Positions 5,402 to 12,985 of a stretch of DNA of 21,861 nucleotides are shown one piece after another. A program made the position numbers and the translations under genes. This DNA comes from a virus. The DNA lies in IMG/VR virus record IMGVR_UViG_3300017772_000160, positions 1-21,861 of that record. One strand, written 5' to 3'. Under the pieces are notes generated by a model, which was not told the DNA's origin, searched no databases, and saw nothing but the letters and a program-made list of their open reading frames with translations. Within the stretch, counting starts at the first letter, position 1. Each line of letters opens with the position of its first letter.

Positions 5402-6178
5402 ATGTTAGAAGCCGAAAAAATTAAATCGAACTGGGATGAATATAGAAATAGGGTGAATACTTTATTTCCAGATAGAGCAGAAAAATTAAATAAATTATAT
5501 GATGATTATGAAGAAAGGATTGTAATGATGCCTGCTTCTTCAGTTGCACATTATCATAATGCATTTGCTGGAGGATATATAGATCATGTATTGAGAGTAA
5601 TGGATTGCGTAAATAAATTATATGATTCATGGGAAAGTATGGGATCTGATATGTCTGGATATTCTAAACAAGAAATGATGTTTGCTGCTATGCATCATGA
5701 TTTAGGTAAATGTGGTTTTCCGGGAAAAGGAAGAGAAGTATACCAAGTTGAAACATCAGATTGGCATAGAAAAAATATGGGAAGAATGTATAAGCATAAT
5801 GAAAATATTCCTTTCACAATGGTACCGGATTTATCAATATATTTACTTCAAAAATATCAAGTTCAAATGTCTTGGAATGAGTTTCAAGCTATTAGAATAC
5901 ATGATGGTATATATGATGATGCTAATAAACCATATTTTATTGCAAGATCAGCACAAGCTAAATTAAAAACTAATTTACCTTTACTATTACATCATGCAGA
6001 TCATATGGCATCACAAATAGAATATGAAAGATGGAGATCTCATAAAAATAATTCTCCTAATCCTATTAGTGCAAAAACAAAAGCAACAAAGAAAACAGCA
6101 ATTAAAAATTTAGCAGAACAAAATCCGGATATTGACAAATCAATAACAGATATATTTAAAACATTTGGAGATTCATGA
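5402..6178 (+). CDS. HD-domain metal-dependent phosphohydrolase
   Basis: Metal-binding residues of the HD superfamily are in order: H50/H52 with NAFAGGYIDHVLRV (53-66, His62), the HD dyad in AAMHHDLGK (95-103, H99-D100), H167-D168 in IRIHDGIYD, and H197-H198-x-D200 in LLLHHADHMASQIE. The N-terminal H-x6-8-G-G-Y-I-x-H-V pattern resembles the HD domain of YhaM-type 3'-5' exoribonucleases (HHxxxGGLLxHT), but the OB domain of YhaM is missing. At 258 residues it is a single-domain protein with a basic, Lys-rich tail (about 215-235). Likely to hydrolyse a phosphodiester or nucleotide substrate in the cytoplasm; candidates are nucleotides, signalling nucleotides or RNA ends. It is coupled by ATGA to the membrane protein at 6175 and precedes the sigma factor. 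Substrate cannot be read from sequence. Confidence 0.85.
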   Translation: MLEAEKIKSNWDEYRNRVNTLFPDRAEKLNKLYDDYEERIVMMPASSVAHYHNAFAGGYIDHVLRVMDCVNKLYDSWESMGSDMSGYSKQEMMFAAMHHDLGKCGFPGKGREVYQVETSDWHRKNMGRMYKHNENIPFTMVPDLSIYLLQKYQVQMSWNEFQAIRIHDGIYDDANKPYFIARSAQAKLKTNLPLLLHHADHMASQIEYERWRSHKNNSPNPISAKTKATKKTAIKNLAEQNPDIDKSITDIFKTFGDS

Positions 6179-6468
6179 TTGAAATTGTATTATTAATATT
6201 AACATCAGGAACTGCAGTTTACTTTATGTATAAAGCATATACTTTAGCTGGATTATTTGCAGATCAGGAAGATTATATACAAGAATTAGAAGAATATTCT
6301 CAATACATGTATAATCAAATTAAAAATTCATTAAATGAAGCAAAACGTATTGATAGCAAAGGAGCTTTTGAAGCAGATGATGAAACTGGAACGATATTTG
6401 AACAATTAAAACAAGTAGTAGTTAACTTAGAGGAAGAATTTAATGCCAAGAAAAAAGAAAAAAAGTAA
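6175..6468 (+). CDS. single-pass membrane protein with acidic cytoplasmic domain
   Basis: Start is the ATGA overlap with the HD hydrolase, with GGAG five bases before it. Residues 2-24 form one hydrophobic helix (IEIVLLILTSGTAVYFMYKA), followed by a long acidic helical stretch (DQEDYIQELEEYSQYMYNQ), a loop IDSKGAFEADDETG (about 60-73), and another helix ending in a Lys-rich tail. The IDSKGAFEADDE loop looks conserved-type, and from memory similar small proteins recur in T4-like marine phages without assigned function. Its 3' end overlaps the sigma gene by 26 bases, so the two are co-translated. Function unknown. Confidence 0.65.
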   Translation: MIEIVLLILTSGTAVYFMYKAYTLAGLFADQEDYIQELEEYSQYMYNQIKNSLNEAKRIDSKGAFEADDETGTIFEQLKQVVVNLEEEFNAKKKEKK

Positions 6469-7144
6469 TAGATATTGGACAAAAATAACTGAATATTCAG
6501 TTGCAGCATATAATAGATCTAATGACAAACAGGTTTTAAAAGAAAAAATTTATAGAAGATTTATATATCCTGCTTTTTTAAAGTTGTCTGAAAATCTTAT
6601 TAATAAAATGAAGCCGGATTATATTAATTCTTCTTTTCAAGATTTACAAACAGATTTGGTAACATATTTAACAATGAGATTAGATAAATTCAATCCTAGC
6701 GCCGGTAAAGCATACTCATATTATACAAGAACTGCATTTAATTATTTAATAGCAGAAAATCAAAAAGGATATGCAAAATTAAAAAAAGAATCGGACCCTA
6801 TAGATATAGACGAAGAAAGAAATATTGTAACAGAAATGCATAACAACGAAATGAAAGAACTTTTACAATTTTTCATGAATGCATATGTTAACTATTGTTA
6901 TGAAAATATTAACAGAATATTTACAAATCAATCAGATATACACGTTGCTGACTCAATATTGTATCTATTTGAAAATAGAGAAAATATAGAGCAATATAAT
7001 AAAAAAGCTTTATATGTATTTATACGTGAACGTACAGGATTGCAAACTAATAATATTACTAAGGTTATTAAAGTACTAAAAAACATATATAATCTAAAAT
7101 TCAAAGAATATGAACAAAATGAATTCGTGAATTTACCCTTTTGA
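6443..7144 (+). CDS. gp55: late-transcription sigma factor, gp55-like
   Basis: Residues about 65-115 match a sigma region 2-type core: FQDLQTDLVTYLTMRLDKF, NPSAGKAYSYYTRTAFNYLI and a basic KLKKE tract, the same arrangement as T4 gp55 (YxNPHAYITQACFNAFVQRI with a lysine run). A helix-turn-helix-like segment at 190-216 (LYVFIRERTGLQTNNITKVI) could contact DNA. gp55 replaces the host sigma and directs host RNA polymerase to late promoters, activated by the sliding clamp. The last residues, NEFVNLPF, resemble a clamp-binding peptide, as gp55's own C-terminus does. At 233 residues it is a little longer than T4 gp55 (185). GAGGAAG precedes the start seven bases upstream. It is followed at once by a putative late promoter and the structural genes it would switch on. 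Confidence 0.75.
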   Translation: MPRKKKKSNRYWTKITEYSVAAYNRSNDKQVLKEKIYRRFIYPAFLKLSENLINKMKPDYINSSFQDLQTDLVTYLTMRLDKFNPSAGKAYSYYTRTAFNYLIAENQKGYAKLKKESDPIDIDEERNIVTEMHNNEMKELLQFFMNAYVNYCYENINRIFTNQSDIHVADSILYLFENRENIEQYNKKALYVFIRERTGLQTNNITKVIKVLKNIYNLKFKEYEQNEFVNLPF

Positions 7145-7157
7145 TATTTATATTAAA
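7145..7157 (+). promoter_or_regulatory. putative late promoter element, copy 5
   Basis: TATTTATATTAAA begins on the base after the sigma stop codon and lies 12 bases upstream of the ATG at 7170, opening the structural gene run. Confidence 0.5.
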
Positions 7158-7169
7158 GGAAATGTTCCC

Positions 7170-7601
7170 ATGGATATTAATGAAGAATTATTCAAAGGTG
7201 TTAGTTTTGCTGATTTAATGTCAAATGTTTATCACAATTCAAAGAAAAAAGATAGACAAATAAATCAATTAATATCACAATTACAACCACTTATAAGAAA
7301 TGCGTCAGATGCTACTATTATAGTACCTTTAATAAAAGAATATTTAGACGTAGCAGTAAAAAATGATGATCATATAGTTAAACTAACTGCTATTACTCAA
7401 CGTTATATTTCAACTACTCAGACTATATCTGGAGAATCATCACTATTAAGTGAATCTGAAAAGAAAGAATTGCTAGGAATGGCATCTAAAGAATTTGAAG
7501 ATGAGCTAACAGATGAAATAGAAAAAATAGAAGAAGAAGATAAAGAACTTCAAGAAAAAATTCAAAAAGCTAAAGATTTAATACAAGAAAAGGATTCATA
7601 A
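7170..7601 (+). CDS. helical acidic protein opening the structural module
   Basis: Unrecognised by name. The N-terminus (MDINEELFKGVSFADLMSNVYH) and a central segment (NASDATIIVPLIKEYLDVAV) look like conserved helical regions, and from about residue 95 the protein is a long acidic coiled coil (DELTDEIEKIEEEDKELQEK). No membrane helix or cysteine. It lies directly after the gp55-like factor and 0 bases before the spike-like gene, so it is probably a tail or assembly protein; a chaperone for the spike is one option. A role as the gp33-type late-transcription coactivator was considered because of location and acidity, but there is no specific support. Confidence 0.65.
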   Translation: MDINEELFKGVSFADLMSNVYHNSKKKDRQINQLISQLQPLIRNASDATIIVPLIKEYLDVAVKNDDHIVKLTAITQRYISTTQTISGESSLLSESEKKELLGMASKEFEDELTDEIEKIEEEDKELQEKIQKAKDLIQEKDS

Positions 7602-8633
7602 ATGTCTACTTTTACTAAAGTTAATTTTGAAATTGCAGAAGTTATTGATGTTGAACCTTTAAAAACAGGAAATGACGAACAAAATTTATATTCTGTTAAA
7701 GTTGAAATTTTTAATACTAGTACTACTCAACATGATATAAGTGCTAGGCCGGCTTCATTAAATATTTTAAAGCCACCATTAAAAGGAGAAATAATTTTAA
7801 TCTTTTCCGGACCAAATCAATATTCTGGTAAATCTAGAAAAGAATTACAATGGTATTATTTATGTACACTTCCAATTCAATCTAGTATATATCATAATTT
7901 ATTACCAAATGCTGCATCATCAGAAACATTTACGCCACCTATTGAACCAAAAATTGTTAATCCTTTACAATCATTTACGGGCGATTTATTATTACAAGGG
8001 CGTTTTGGAAATACAATAAGATTGGGATCATCCAAAATAAAACAAGACACAGATACTGCAGTAGAGCCGAATTGGGTAGATAATACAAATGATGACAAAT
8101 TAATTACAAATCCAATAATTATACTATCAAATACTACAAAACAAAAACAATCGGATCAAGATAATATTTATGGAAGAAAATATAGTATAGAACATTTAAC
8201 AAATGACGATTCATCGTTTTATTTAACTACATCTCAACAATTATCAACTTTAAAATTATCTGGAGTAACTGATAAATCTGGAGGATATAATAAATTTAAT
8301 AAATCTCAATTTATAGGAATTGCAGACCGTATTTTATTAGTTTCAAAAACTAATAGTATAATTCTTGATTCAAAACAACGTATTAATTTAAATGCTGAAC
8401 AAGTATTGTTAGGTGGAGACGATGCAGCTGAACCAATGGTAAATGGACATGAGTTATTATTAGCATTGTTAGATTTATGTTCAGCATTACGAGCTGGTAC
8501 TAATGGCACCGGCGGAGTTTTTTCTGAACCAAATCCTGCAGCTAAAGGTTATATAAAAAAAGTTGAAGAAAGATTATCTGCAGCAACAAATCCAAAATCA
8601 ATATTAAGTTCAAGATACTTCATGAAAAAATAA
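7602..8633 (+). CDS. baseplate hub / tail spike protein, gp5/gpV-like
   Basis: Forms, or sits at, the tip of the tail tube that punctures the cell. Residues about 5-95 look like an OB-fold (LKPPLKGEIILIFSGPN, 58-72, is the typical central turn), followed by QSFTGDLLLQGRFGNTIR (123-140), a G-x-GRFGxxIRxGS signature known from gp5-like hub proteins of T4-like marine phages. After an Asn/Asp-rich linker, residues 242-275 (DRILLVSKTNSIILDSKQRI) give short beta repeats like the start of a triple-stranded spike. No lysozyme domain is present, unlike T4 gp5. AAAAGGA lies upstream. Its place just before gp25 and gp6 homologues matches V-W-J order in P2. Assignment rests on the signature and the context; precise hub role unproven. 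Confidence 0.65.
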   Translation: MSTFTKVNFEIAEVIDVEPLKTGNDEQNLYSVKVEIFNTSTTQHDISARPASLNILKPPLKGEIILIFSGPNQYSGKSRKELQWYYLCTLPIQSSIYHNLLPNAASSETFTPPIEPKIVNPLQSFTGDLLLQGRFGNTIRLGSSKIKQDTDTAVEPNWVDNTNDDKLITNPIIILSNTTKQKQSDQDNIYGRKYSIEHLTNDDSSFYLTTSQQLSTLKLSGVTDKSGGYNKFNKSQFIGIADRILLVSKTNSIILDSKQRINLNAEQVLLGGDDAAEPMVNGHELLLALLDLCSALRAGTNGTGGVFSEPNPAAKGYIKKVEERLSAATNPKSILSSRYFMKK

Positions 8634-8649
8634 ATAGAAAGATTAAAAT

Positions 8650-9504
8650 ATGCCTGTTACATCACCATTAGACAAAATTCCATTAATTCCTCCAGTATTA
8701 ACTAGTATAGCTGTTGATAAAATTGTAAAATTTATAAATAAACTAATTGAAGATTTATTAAAAGTAGTACAGGATTCAATAAAGCTACCAGATGATTGCG
8801 ATTGTAATGACCCTAGAATTGATGCATTAAAAGATAATCTAGATGATATATTAGAAAGACTAAAAAAATTACAAAACCTCGTTGCACAAATTATGAAATA
8901 TGTCAATTTATTTAAGACATTAATAGGAATAGCATCTGCAATAAAAAATACATTATATACAGTACCAATTATAGGACAAGCTGTATTATTATCTGATTTA
9001 TCAATGGTACAAACTATGACAATTGAAAATGCAAAAAAGTCATTAGGACAACTAGAAGGAATTCCTCCTAGATTAAATATTGGTGTAGATATGGCAGTAT
9101 CCCAATTGGCACAAGTTGCTACAAGATTAGCATCTGCTTGTTCTGGAGCAGCAAATGGTACTGGCAATGATGGAAGTACTAGCGATGAATTGTTAGAAGT
9201 ACCAAAACAATTGAAAGACGAAATTGACAAATTAAATCTTGATTATAATGATTTATTACCTAGTGAATTTTATCAAGAAAAAAATGTATCTATAGATGAT
9301 ATAGATTTAAGAGGTGATTTAATACAAGATTTAATTAATCAACAGCAAGATTTATTAAGTTCGCTACAAGAAGCTCCTTCTCAATTAATTAAAGGAAATG
9401 GAGCTCCAACTAATGATCTAGGAAAATCCGGTGATTATTATGTAGATGAAATTACAAATGAAATATATGGCCCAAAATTAAATAATAAATGGATTGATAC
9501 GTAA
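8650..9504 (+). CDS. helical tail protein with fibre-type C-terminal motif
   Basis: Residues about 20-90 are long amphipathic helix (IVKFINKLIEDLLKVV; RIDALKDNLDDILERLKKLQ), 90-130 a hydrophobic stretch (TLIGIASAIKNTLYTVPIIG) that could be a buried helix or membrane-active segment, then more helices. The last residues (about 262-284) read DYYVDEITNEIYGPKLNNKW, a module (D-YY-D-TN-IYGPK-W) that I recall at the ends of many phage tail-fibre and collagen-like surface proteins. The gene sits between the spike-like gene and gp25, so it is likely a tail or baseplate structural protein; a tape-measure was considered but the protein is too short. The CDC pair near residue 50 (DDCDCND) is isolated. 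Name uncertain. Confidence 0.6.
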   Translation: MPVTSPLDKIPLIPPVLTSIAVDKIVKFINKLIEDLLKVVQDSIKLPDDCDCNDPRIDALKDNLDDILERLKKLQNLVAQIMKYVNLFKTLIGIASAIKNTLYTVPIIGQAVLLSDLSMVQTMTIENAKKSLGQLEGIPPRLNIGVDMAVSQLAQVATRLASACSGAANGTGNDGSTSDELLEVPKQLKDEIDKLNLDYNDLLPSEFYQEKNVSIDDIDLRGDLIQDLINQQQDLLSSLQEAPSQLIKGNGAPTNDLGKSGDYYVDEITNEIYGPKLNNKWIDT

Positions 9505-9518
9505 ATCTATACATTACA

Positions 9519-9531
9519 TATTTATAATAAA
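9519..9531 (+). promoter_or_regulatory. putative late promoter element, copy 6
   Basis: TATTTATAATAAA, identical to copies 1 and 9, lies 11 bases upstream of the ATG at 9543. Confidence 0.5.
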
Positions 9532-9542
9532 AAGAAATAATC

Positions 9543-10022
9543 ATGAAACAAGAAAAATTTATTAATGTACTAAAAAAAGTTATAAACGAAGAAGTTCGAA
9601 CAGTTATTAAACAAGAGCTTACAGAAATAATAAAACAAGGTTTAGAAAATACAATACAAGAAATTAAAACTTCGCCTAAAGAATCAGTTACATCGAAAAA
9701 GTCTAATAATAAAGTTAAATTTAAAGAAAATAAATTTTCAGATATTTTAAATGAAACAACAAGATTAACAGAAAATAACAAAGTAGCTGATTATGCATCA
9801 TTAATGTCAGAAGATATTATGATGACTTCAAAAGATGCTCAAGGATTTGGAATGAACAGAAGCATACAAAATATAAATCAAACTTCTGTAATGTCAGATC
9901 CAGAAACTGGAAAAACGTTAGAAGTAGATCCCGTTATTCAAAAAGCAATGACACGTGATTATTCAACGTTAATGAAAGCAATTGATAAGAAGAAAGGAAA
10001 TGGGATACCGATTAGAAAATAG
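9543..10022 (+). CDS. hypothetical protein before gp25
   Basis: Helical, charged N-terminus (about residues 1-45, KVINEEVRTVIKQELTEIIK), a Lys/Ser/Asn linker (46-70), and a C-terminal region with DPETGKTLEVDPVIQKAM (119-136) and DYSTLMKAIDKKKG that looks conserved. It lies between the tail protein and gp25 and overlaps the latter by 23 bases, so it is probably a baseplate or tail component or assembly factor. It contains L-x-E and I-x-E triplets, but in no leader-like arrangement. No family name can be given. A putative late promoter precedes it. Confidence 0.6.
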   Translation: MKQEKFINVLKKVINEEVRTVIKQELTEIIKQGLENTIQEIKTSPKESVTSKKSNNKVKFKENKFSDILNETTRLTENNKVADYASLMSEDIMMTSKDAQGFGMNRSIQNINQTSVMSDPETGKTLEVDPVIQKAMTRDYSTLMKAIDKKKGNGIPIRK

Positions 10023-10431
10023 TGAAATTAGATCTGAATCAAATTCTGCAATTGGAATAAAATTTCCGTTTAATGGTAAACGTGTTTTTAATTCTACATT
10101 TACAACATTGGAACAATCCGAAAGTAATTTAAAAAATTTACTTTTAACAGGATTAGGAGAAAGATATGAACTAGTAGAATTTGGAACTTCTTTAAAATTT
10201 CTTTTATTTGAACAGCAAACTACTAAATTACAAATAGCTATCGATGAAGAAATACGTAACTCTGTTAACAGATGGTTACCATATATTAATATTGAAAAAA
10301 TTGAAGTCATATTTGATACACCATTACCAAATATAATAACAGTTGTATTAGATTATACAGTATCAAATATTGATGCGTTAAAATCGATTACAATATCAGC
10401 AAATGAATCAGGACAAGTAACAGTTGAATAA
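10000..10431 (+). CDS. gp25: baseplate wedge protein, gp25/gpW family
   Basis: Belongs to the gp25-like (GPW_gp25) family that forms the inner wedge contacting the sheath. The diagnostic segment is LKNLLLTGLGERYELVEFGT (about residues 44-63 counting from ATG 10000), followed by AIDEEIRNSVNRWLPYINIE (80-99) and a beta strand IEVIFD, exactly the family layout. Length from this start is 143 residues, near T4 gp25 (132). The longer reading would start at TTG 9982 inside the preceding gene; I prefer ATG 10000, the nearest canonical start, preceded by AAAGGA. The gene overlaps the upstream one by 23 bases. The gp6 homologue follows immediately, the W-J order of P2-type baseplates. Confidence 0.9.
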   Translation: MGYRLENSEIRSESNSAIGIKFPFNGKRVFNSTFTTLEQSESNLKNLLLTGLGERYELVEFGTSLKFLLFEQQTTKLQIAIDEEIRNSVNRWLPYINIEKIEVIFDTPLPNIITVVLDYTVSNIDALKSITISANESGQVTVE

Positions 10432-10446
10432 AAGGAGTATTATTAA

Positions 10447-12327
10447 ATGGACGTAAATAAAAATGTAAACTATTTAAATAAAGATTTTAATCAATTTCGA
10501 AAAAATCTTATTGAATTTACAAAACAATATTTTCCAAATCAACATACTGATTTTAATGAATCATCACCTGGAATGTTGTTCTTAGAATTAGCAGCATATG
10601 TTGGAGATGTTTTATCATTTTACGCAGATACTAGTTTAAAAGAATCAATTTTAAATCAAGCTCAAGAAAGAGGAAATATAATTAATCTAGCTAATATGTT
10701 AGGATATCAGCCATTAAATGCAGTTCCTTCCCATGTTAAATTAAATGTTTTTCAATTAATTCCTGCAGTAGGATCTGGAACTAATAATAAACCAAACTTT
10801 GATTATGCATTATCAATTAACGCTGGAATGCGAGTATCTCAAGAACAAGGATCTGCAGAATTTAGAACATTAGAATCAGTAGATTTTAATTTATCTTCAT
10901 CTGTTAGTCCAACAGAAGTTACTATTTATGAAGTAGATGATTCTACTAATGAGCCTACATATTATCTTTTAAAGAAAGAAGTACAAGCAGTATCTGGAAC
11001 TATTAAAACAAAAAGTTTTTCTTTTGAATCTGCAAAAGCATATGATAAAATAGTATTACCAGAAGAAAATGTAATAGAAATCATATCAGTTACTGAAACA
11101 GACGGCGATGCATGGACAGAAGTTCCATATTTAGCACAAGATACAGTTTTTCAAGAAGTATTAAATGTAAAAGAAAATGATCCAGACACATTTCAATTTC
11201 GTGACTCATCTCCGTATCTATTAAAAATGAAAAAAGTTGCTAAAAGATATATAAGAAGATTACGATCAGATAATAAAATGGAACTTCAATTTGGTGCTGG
11301 AGTAAGTAGTAATAATGATGAAGAAATAATTCCTAATCCATCAAATGTAGGTAATGGATTAGAACGACAAAGAAAAAACATTAATGTTGATATTGATCCT
11401 TCAAATTTTTTATATACAAAAGCATATGGAGAAGCTCCTTCAAATACAACATTAAATGTAACATATTCCACCGGTAATGGATTATCTGACAATGTTGATA
11501 GTAATACTATTAATAAAATAGATTTTGTATCATTTCGTGACGACCCAAATTCAACAAATGCTACAGCAATGGTTAATTTTGTTAAATCATCTATTTCAAT
11601 TAATAACATTGGACCTGCTCGAGGAGGTAAAGAACAAGATTCATTACAAGATATAAAAAATAACGCAGCTGCAAATTTTGCAACTCAAAATCGATTAGTT
11701 ACAAAACAAGATTATCTTGTTAGATGTTATTCTATGCCAGCAAAATTTGGAAGTGTGGCAAAAGCATATATTGTTCCAGATGACCAAATAGATCAAGAAC
11801 AATTAGAAGATACTCGTATTGCTAATCCATTGGCTATGAATCTATATGTATTAGGATACAATTCAGATAAACAATTAACCGAATTAAATAAAGCTATTAA
11901 ATTAAATTTAAAGACATATCTAGATTATCATCGAATATTAACAGATGCTATTAATATTAAAAATGCATTTATTATTAATTTTGGAATTGATTTTGAAATA
12001 ACTGTATTGCCTAATTATAATTCAAATGAAGTGTTATTAACGTGTATAAATGAATTACAAACATATTTTAGAATAGATAATTGGCAAATTAATCAACCGA
12101 TAATAAAATCAGAAGTCATGCAAATAATAGCTAATTCAAAAGGAGTACAAAACGTAGTAGGATTGCAATTTAAAAATCTATTTAAAAAGACAGAAAATTA
12201 TTCTGGTAATGTATATGATTTAGAAACTGCAACAAAACAGGGTATTATATATCCTAGTCTAGATCCTAGTATATTTGAAATTAAATTTCCTAAAAAAGAT
12301 ATTAAAGGAAAAGTAACAACATATTAA
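10447..12327 (+). CDS. gp6: baseplate wedge protein, gp6/gpJ family
   Basis: Forms the ring of the baseplate wedge with gp25 and gp7-type partners. Residues 39-72 contain the family hallmark SSPGMLFLELAAYVGDVLSF, with YADTSLKESILNQA following. AANFATQNRLVTKQDYLVRC at about 405-424 is the second conserved block (T-x-x-DY). The C-terminal region after about 500 has INFGIDFEITVLP and a beta-rich tail ending KFPKKDIKGKVTTY. At 626 residues it is close to T4 gp6 (660). AAGGAG lies about nine bases upstream, and the start is confirmed by the conserved N-terminal frame. Co-transcribed with gp25, 15 bases upstream. Confidence 0.9.
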   Translation: MDVNKNVNYLNKDFNQFRKNLIEFTKQYFPNQHTDFNESSPGMLFLELAAYVGDVLSFYADTSLKESILNQAQERGNIINLANMLGYQPLNAVPSHVKLNVFQLIPAVGSGTNNKPNFDYALSINAGMRVSQEQGSAEFRTLESVDFNLSSSVSPTEVTIYEVDDSTNEPTYYLLKKEVQAVSGTIKTKSFSFESAKAYDKIVLPEENVIEIISVTETDGDAWTEVPYLAQDTVFQEVLNVKENDPDTFQFRDSSPYLLKMKKVAKRYIRRLRSDNKMELQFGAGVSSNNDEEIIPNPSNVGNGLERQRKNINVDIDPSNFLYTKAYGEAPSNTTLNVTYSTGNGLSDNVDSNTINKIDFVSFRDDPNSTNATAMVNFVKSSISINNIGPARGGKEQDSLQDIKNNAAANFATQNRLVTKQDYLVRCYSMPAKFGSVAKAYIVPDDQIDQEQLEDTRIANPLAMNLYVLGYNSDKQLTELNKAIKLNLKTYLDYHRILTDAINIKNAFIINFGIDFEITVLPNYNSNEVLLTCINELQTYFRIDNWQINQPIIKSEVMQIIANSKGVQNVVGLQFKNLFKKTENYSGNVYDLETATKQGIIYPSLDPSIFEIKFPKKDIKGKVTTY

Positions 12328-12335
12328 CATGAAAA

Positions 12336-12348
12336 TATTTATATAAAA
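12336..12348 (+). promoter_or_regulatory. putative late promoter element, copy 7 (abuts ATG)
   Basis: TATTTATATAAAA ends two bases before the ATG at 12351, closer than any other copy. If it is a promoter, the transcript would start at or next to the start codon. It is the most doubtful of the set, since the interval is short and AT-rich. Confidence 0.3.
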
Positions 12349-12350
12349 TT

Positions 12351-12971
12351 ATGGCACTAACATTATCAACATCAGGCATAACTAATTCAGGAACAATTCA
12401 AGCTGCACATATATCGCAATCGATTGATGCATTGAAAGGAACTCATGCGTATAATTTAACTCCATCTGGGTCGTTTACGTTTACAGGAGATACTGTTTTC
12501 ACCGGGACTGTATCAGGGAATAAATCAAAAATAATTACTTCCCAAGTACCAAATGATTCGACAATAACATTTGATGTAAATGGTGATTCAAATTCTATAT
12601 ATGTATTAATAGTTCCCTCCGATGGTAATCAAGGTTCAAATGGAATTGGATTTAAATTGCCTAGACCAAATTCTGTAACGCCTGGTACTGCATATAAAAT
12701 TATAGTTGGACAAGTGGGAGATACTGCTACTAGTCCAGCGGCATTAGCAAGATCATTTAATATCTTTGTTGAGAGTTCTGATCAAAAAGCCTTATTCAGT
12801 ATTCTTACTACTACTAATGCCACATTACAAAAGTCAAATGGACCTTTTGTTCAAATGGAAATAGCATCTTCTAGAACCTTTACTGGAGATCAATATGATT
12901 TGATATGTGATGGAACATATTGGCACGTAACAGGAGTAACTGGATCACCTACTATAACATATTCAAATTAA
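12351..12971 (+). CDS. small beta-rich structural protein
   Basis: The N-terminus MALTLSTSGITNSGTIQAAH followed by ISQSIDALKGTHAYNLTPSG is a recurrent opening of small tail or baseplate proteins in marine T4-like phages, from memory. The rest is Ser/Thr/Gly-rich beta material with repeated strands (SFTFTGDTVFTGTV; ISQSIDALK; YDLICDGTYWHVTG). The YDLICDGTYWHVTG segment is typical of short fibre-like or lectin-like folds. No signal peptide. Probably a decoration or fibre-attachment component of the baseplate; the precise role is unknown. It lacks any Shine-Dalgarno, and the element at 12336 lies directly in front. Confidence 0.6.
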   Translation: MALTLSTSGITNSGTIQAAHISQSIDALKGTHAYNLTPSGSFTFTGDTVFTGTVSGNKSKIITSQVPNDSTITFDVNGDSNSIYVLIVPSDGNQGSNGIGFKLPRPNSVTPGTAYKIIVGQVGDTATSPAALARSFNIFVESSDQKALFSILTTTNATLQKSNGPFVQMEIASSRTFTGDQYDLICDGTYWHVTGVTGSPTITYSN

Positions 12972-12985
12972 TAGAAAAATAAAAA

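Noticed and set aside
5712-5966. 84-codon same-strand frame inside the HD hydrolase gene
   Set aside because: The overlapping HD protein is clearly coding with all metal ligands, the base composition is not shifted, and the alternative product is a Met/Ile/Tyr-rich shadow. It also warns that same-strand shadows of this length do occur here, which tempers the dual-coding claim at 2257-2541.
7170-7601. gp33-type late coactivator assignment
   Set aside because: Adjacency to the sigma factor and acidity suggested it, but no gp33-like core or clamp-binding C-terminus is visible.
8643-9230. 195-codon minus-strand frame opposite the helical tail protein
   Set aside because: It is an antisense shadow of a well-supported + strand gene, produced by the A/T-ending codon bias; its product is Ser/Asn/Phe-rich and low in plausible domain content.
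11286-11609. Antisense frame within gp6
   Set aside because: Shadow of a confidently assigned gene.
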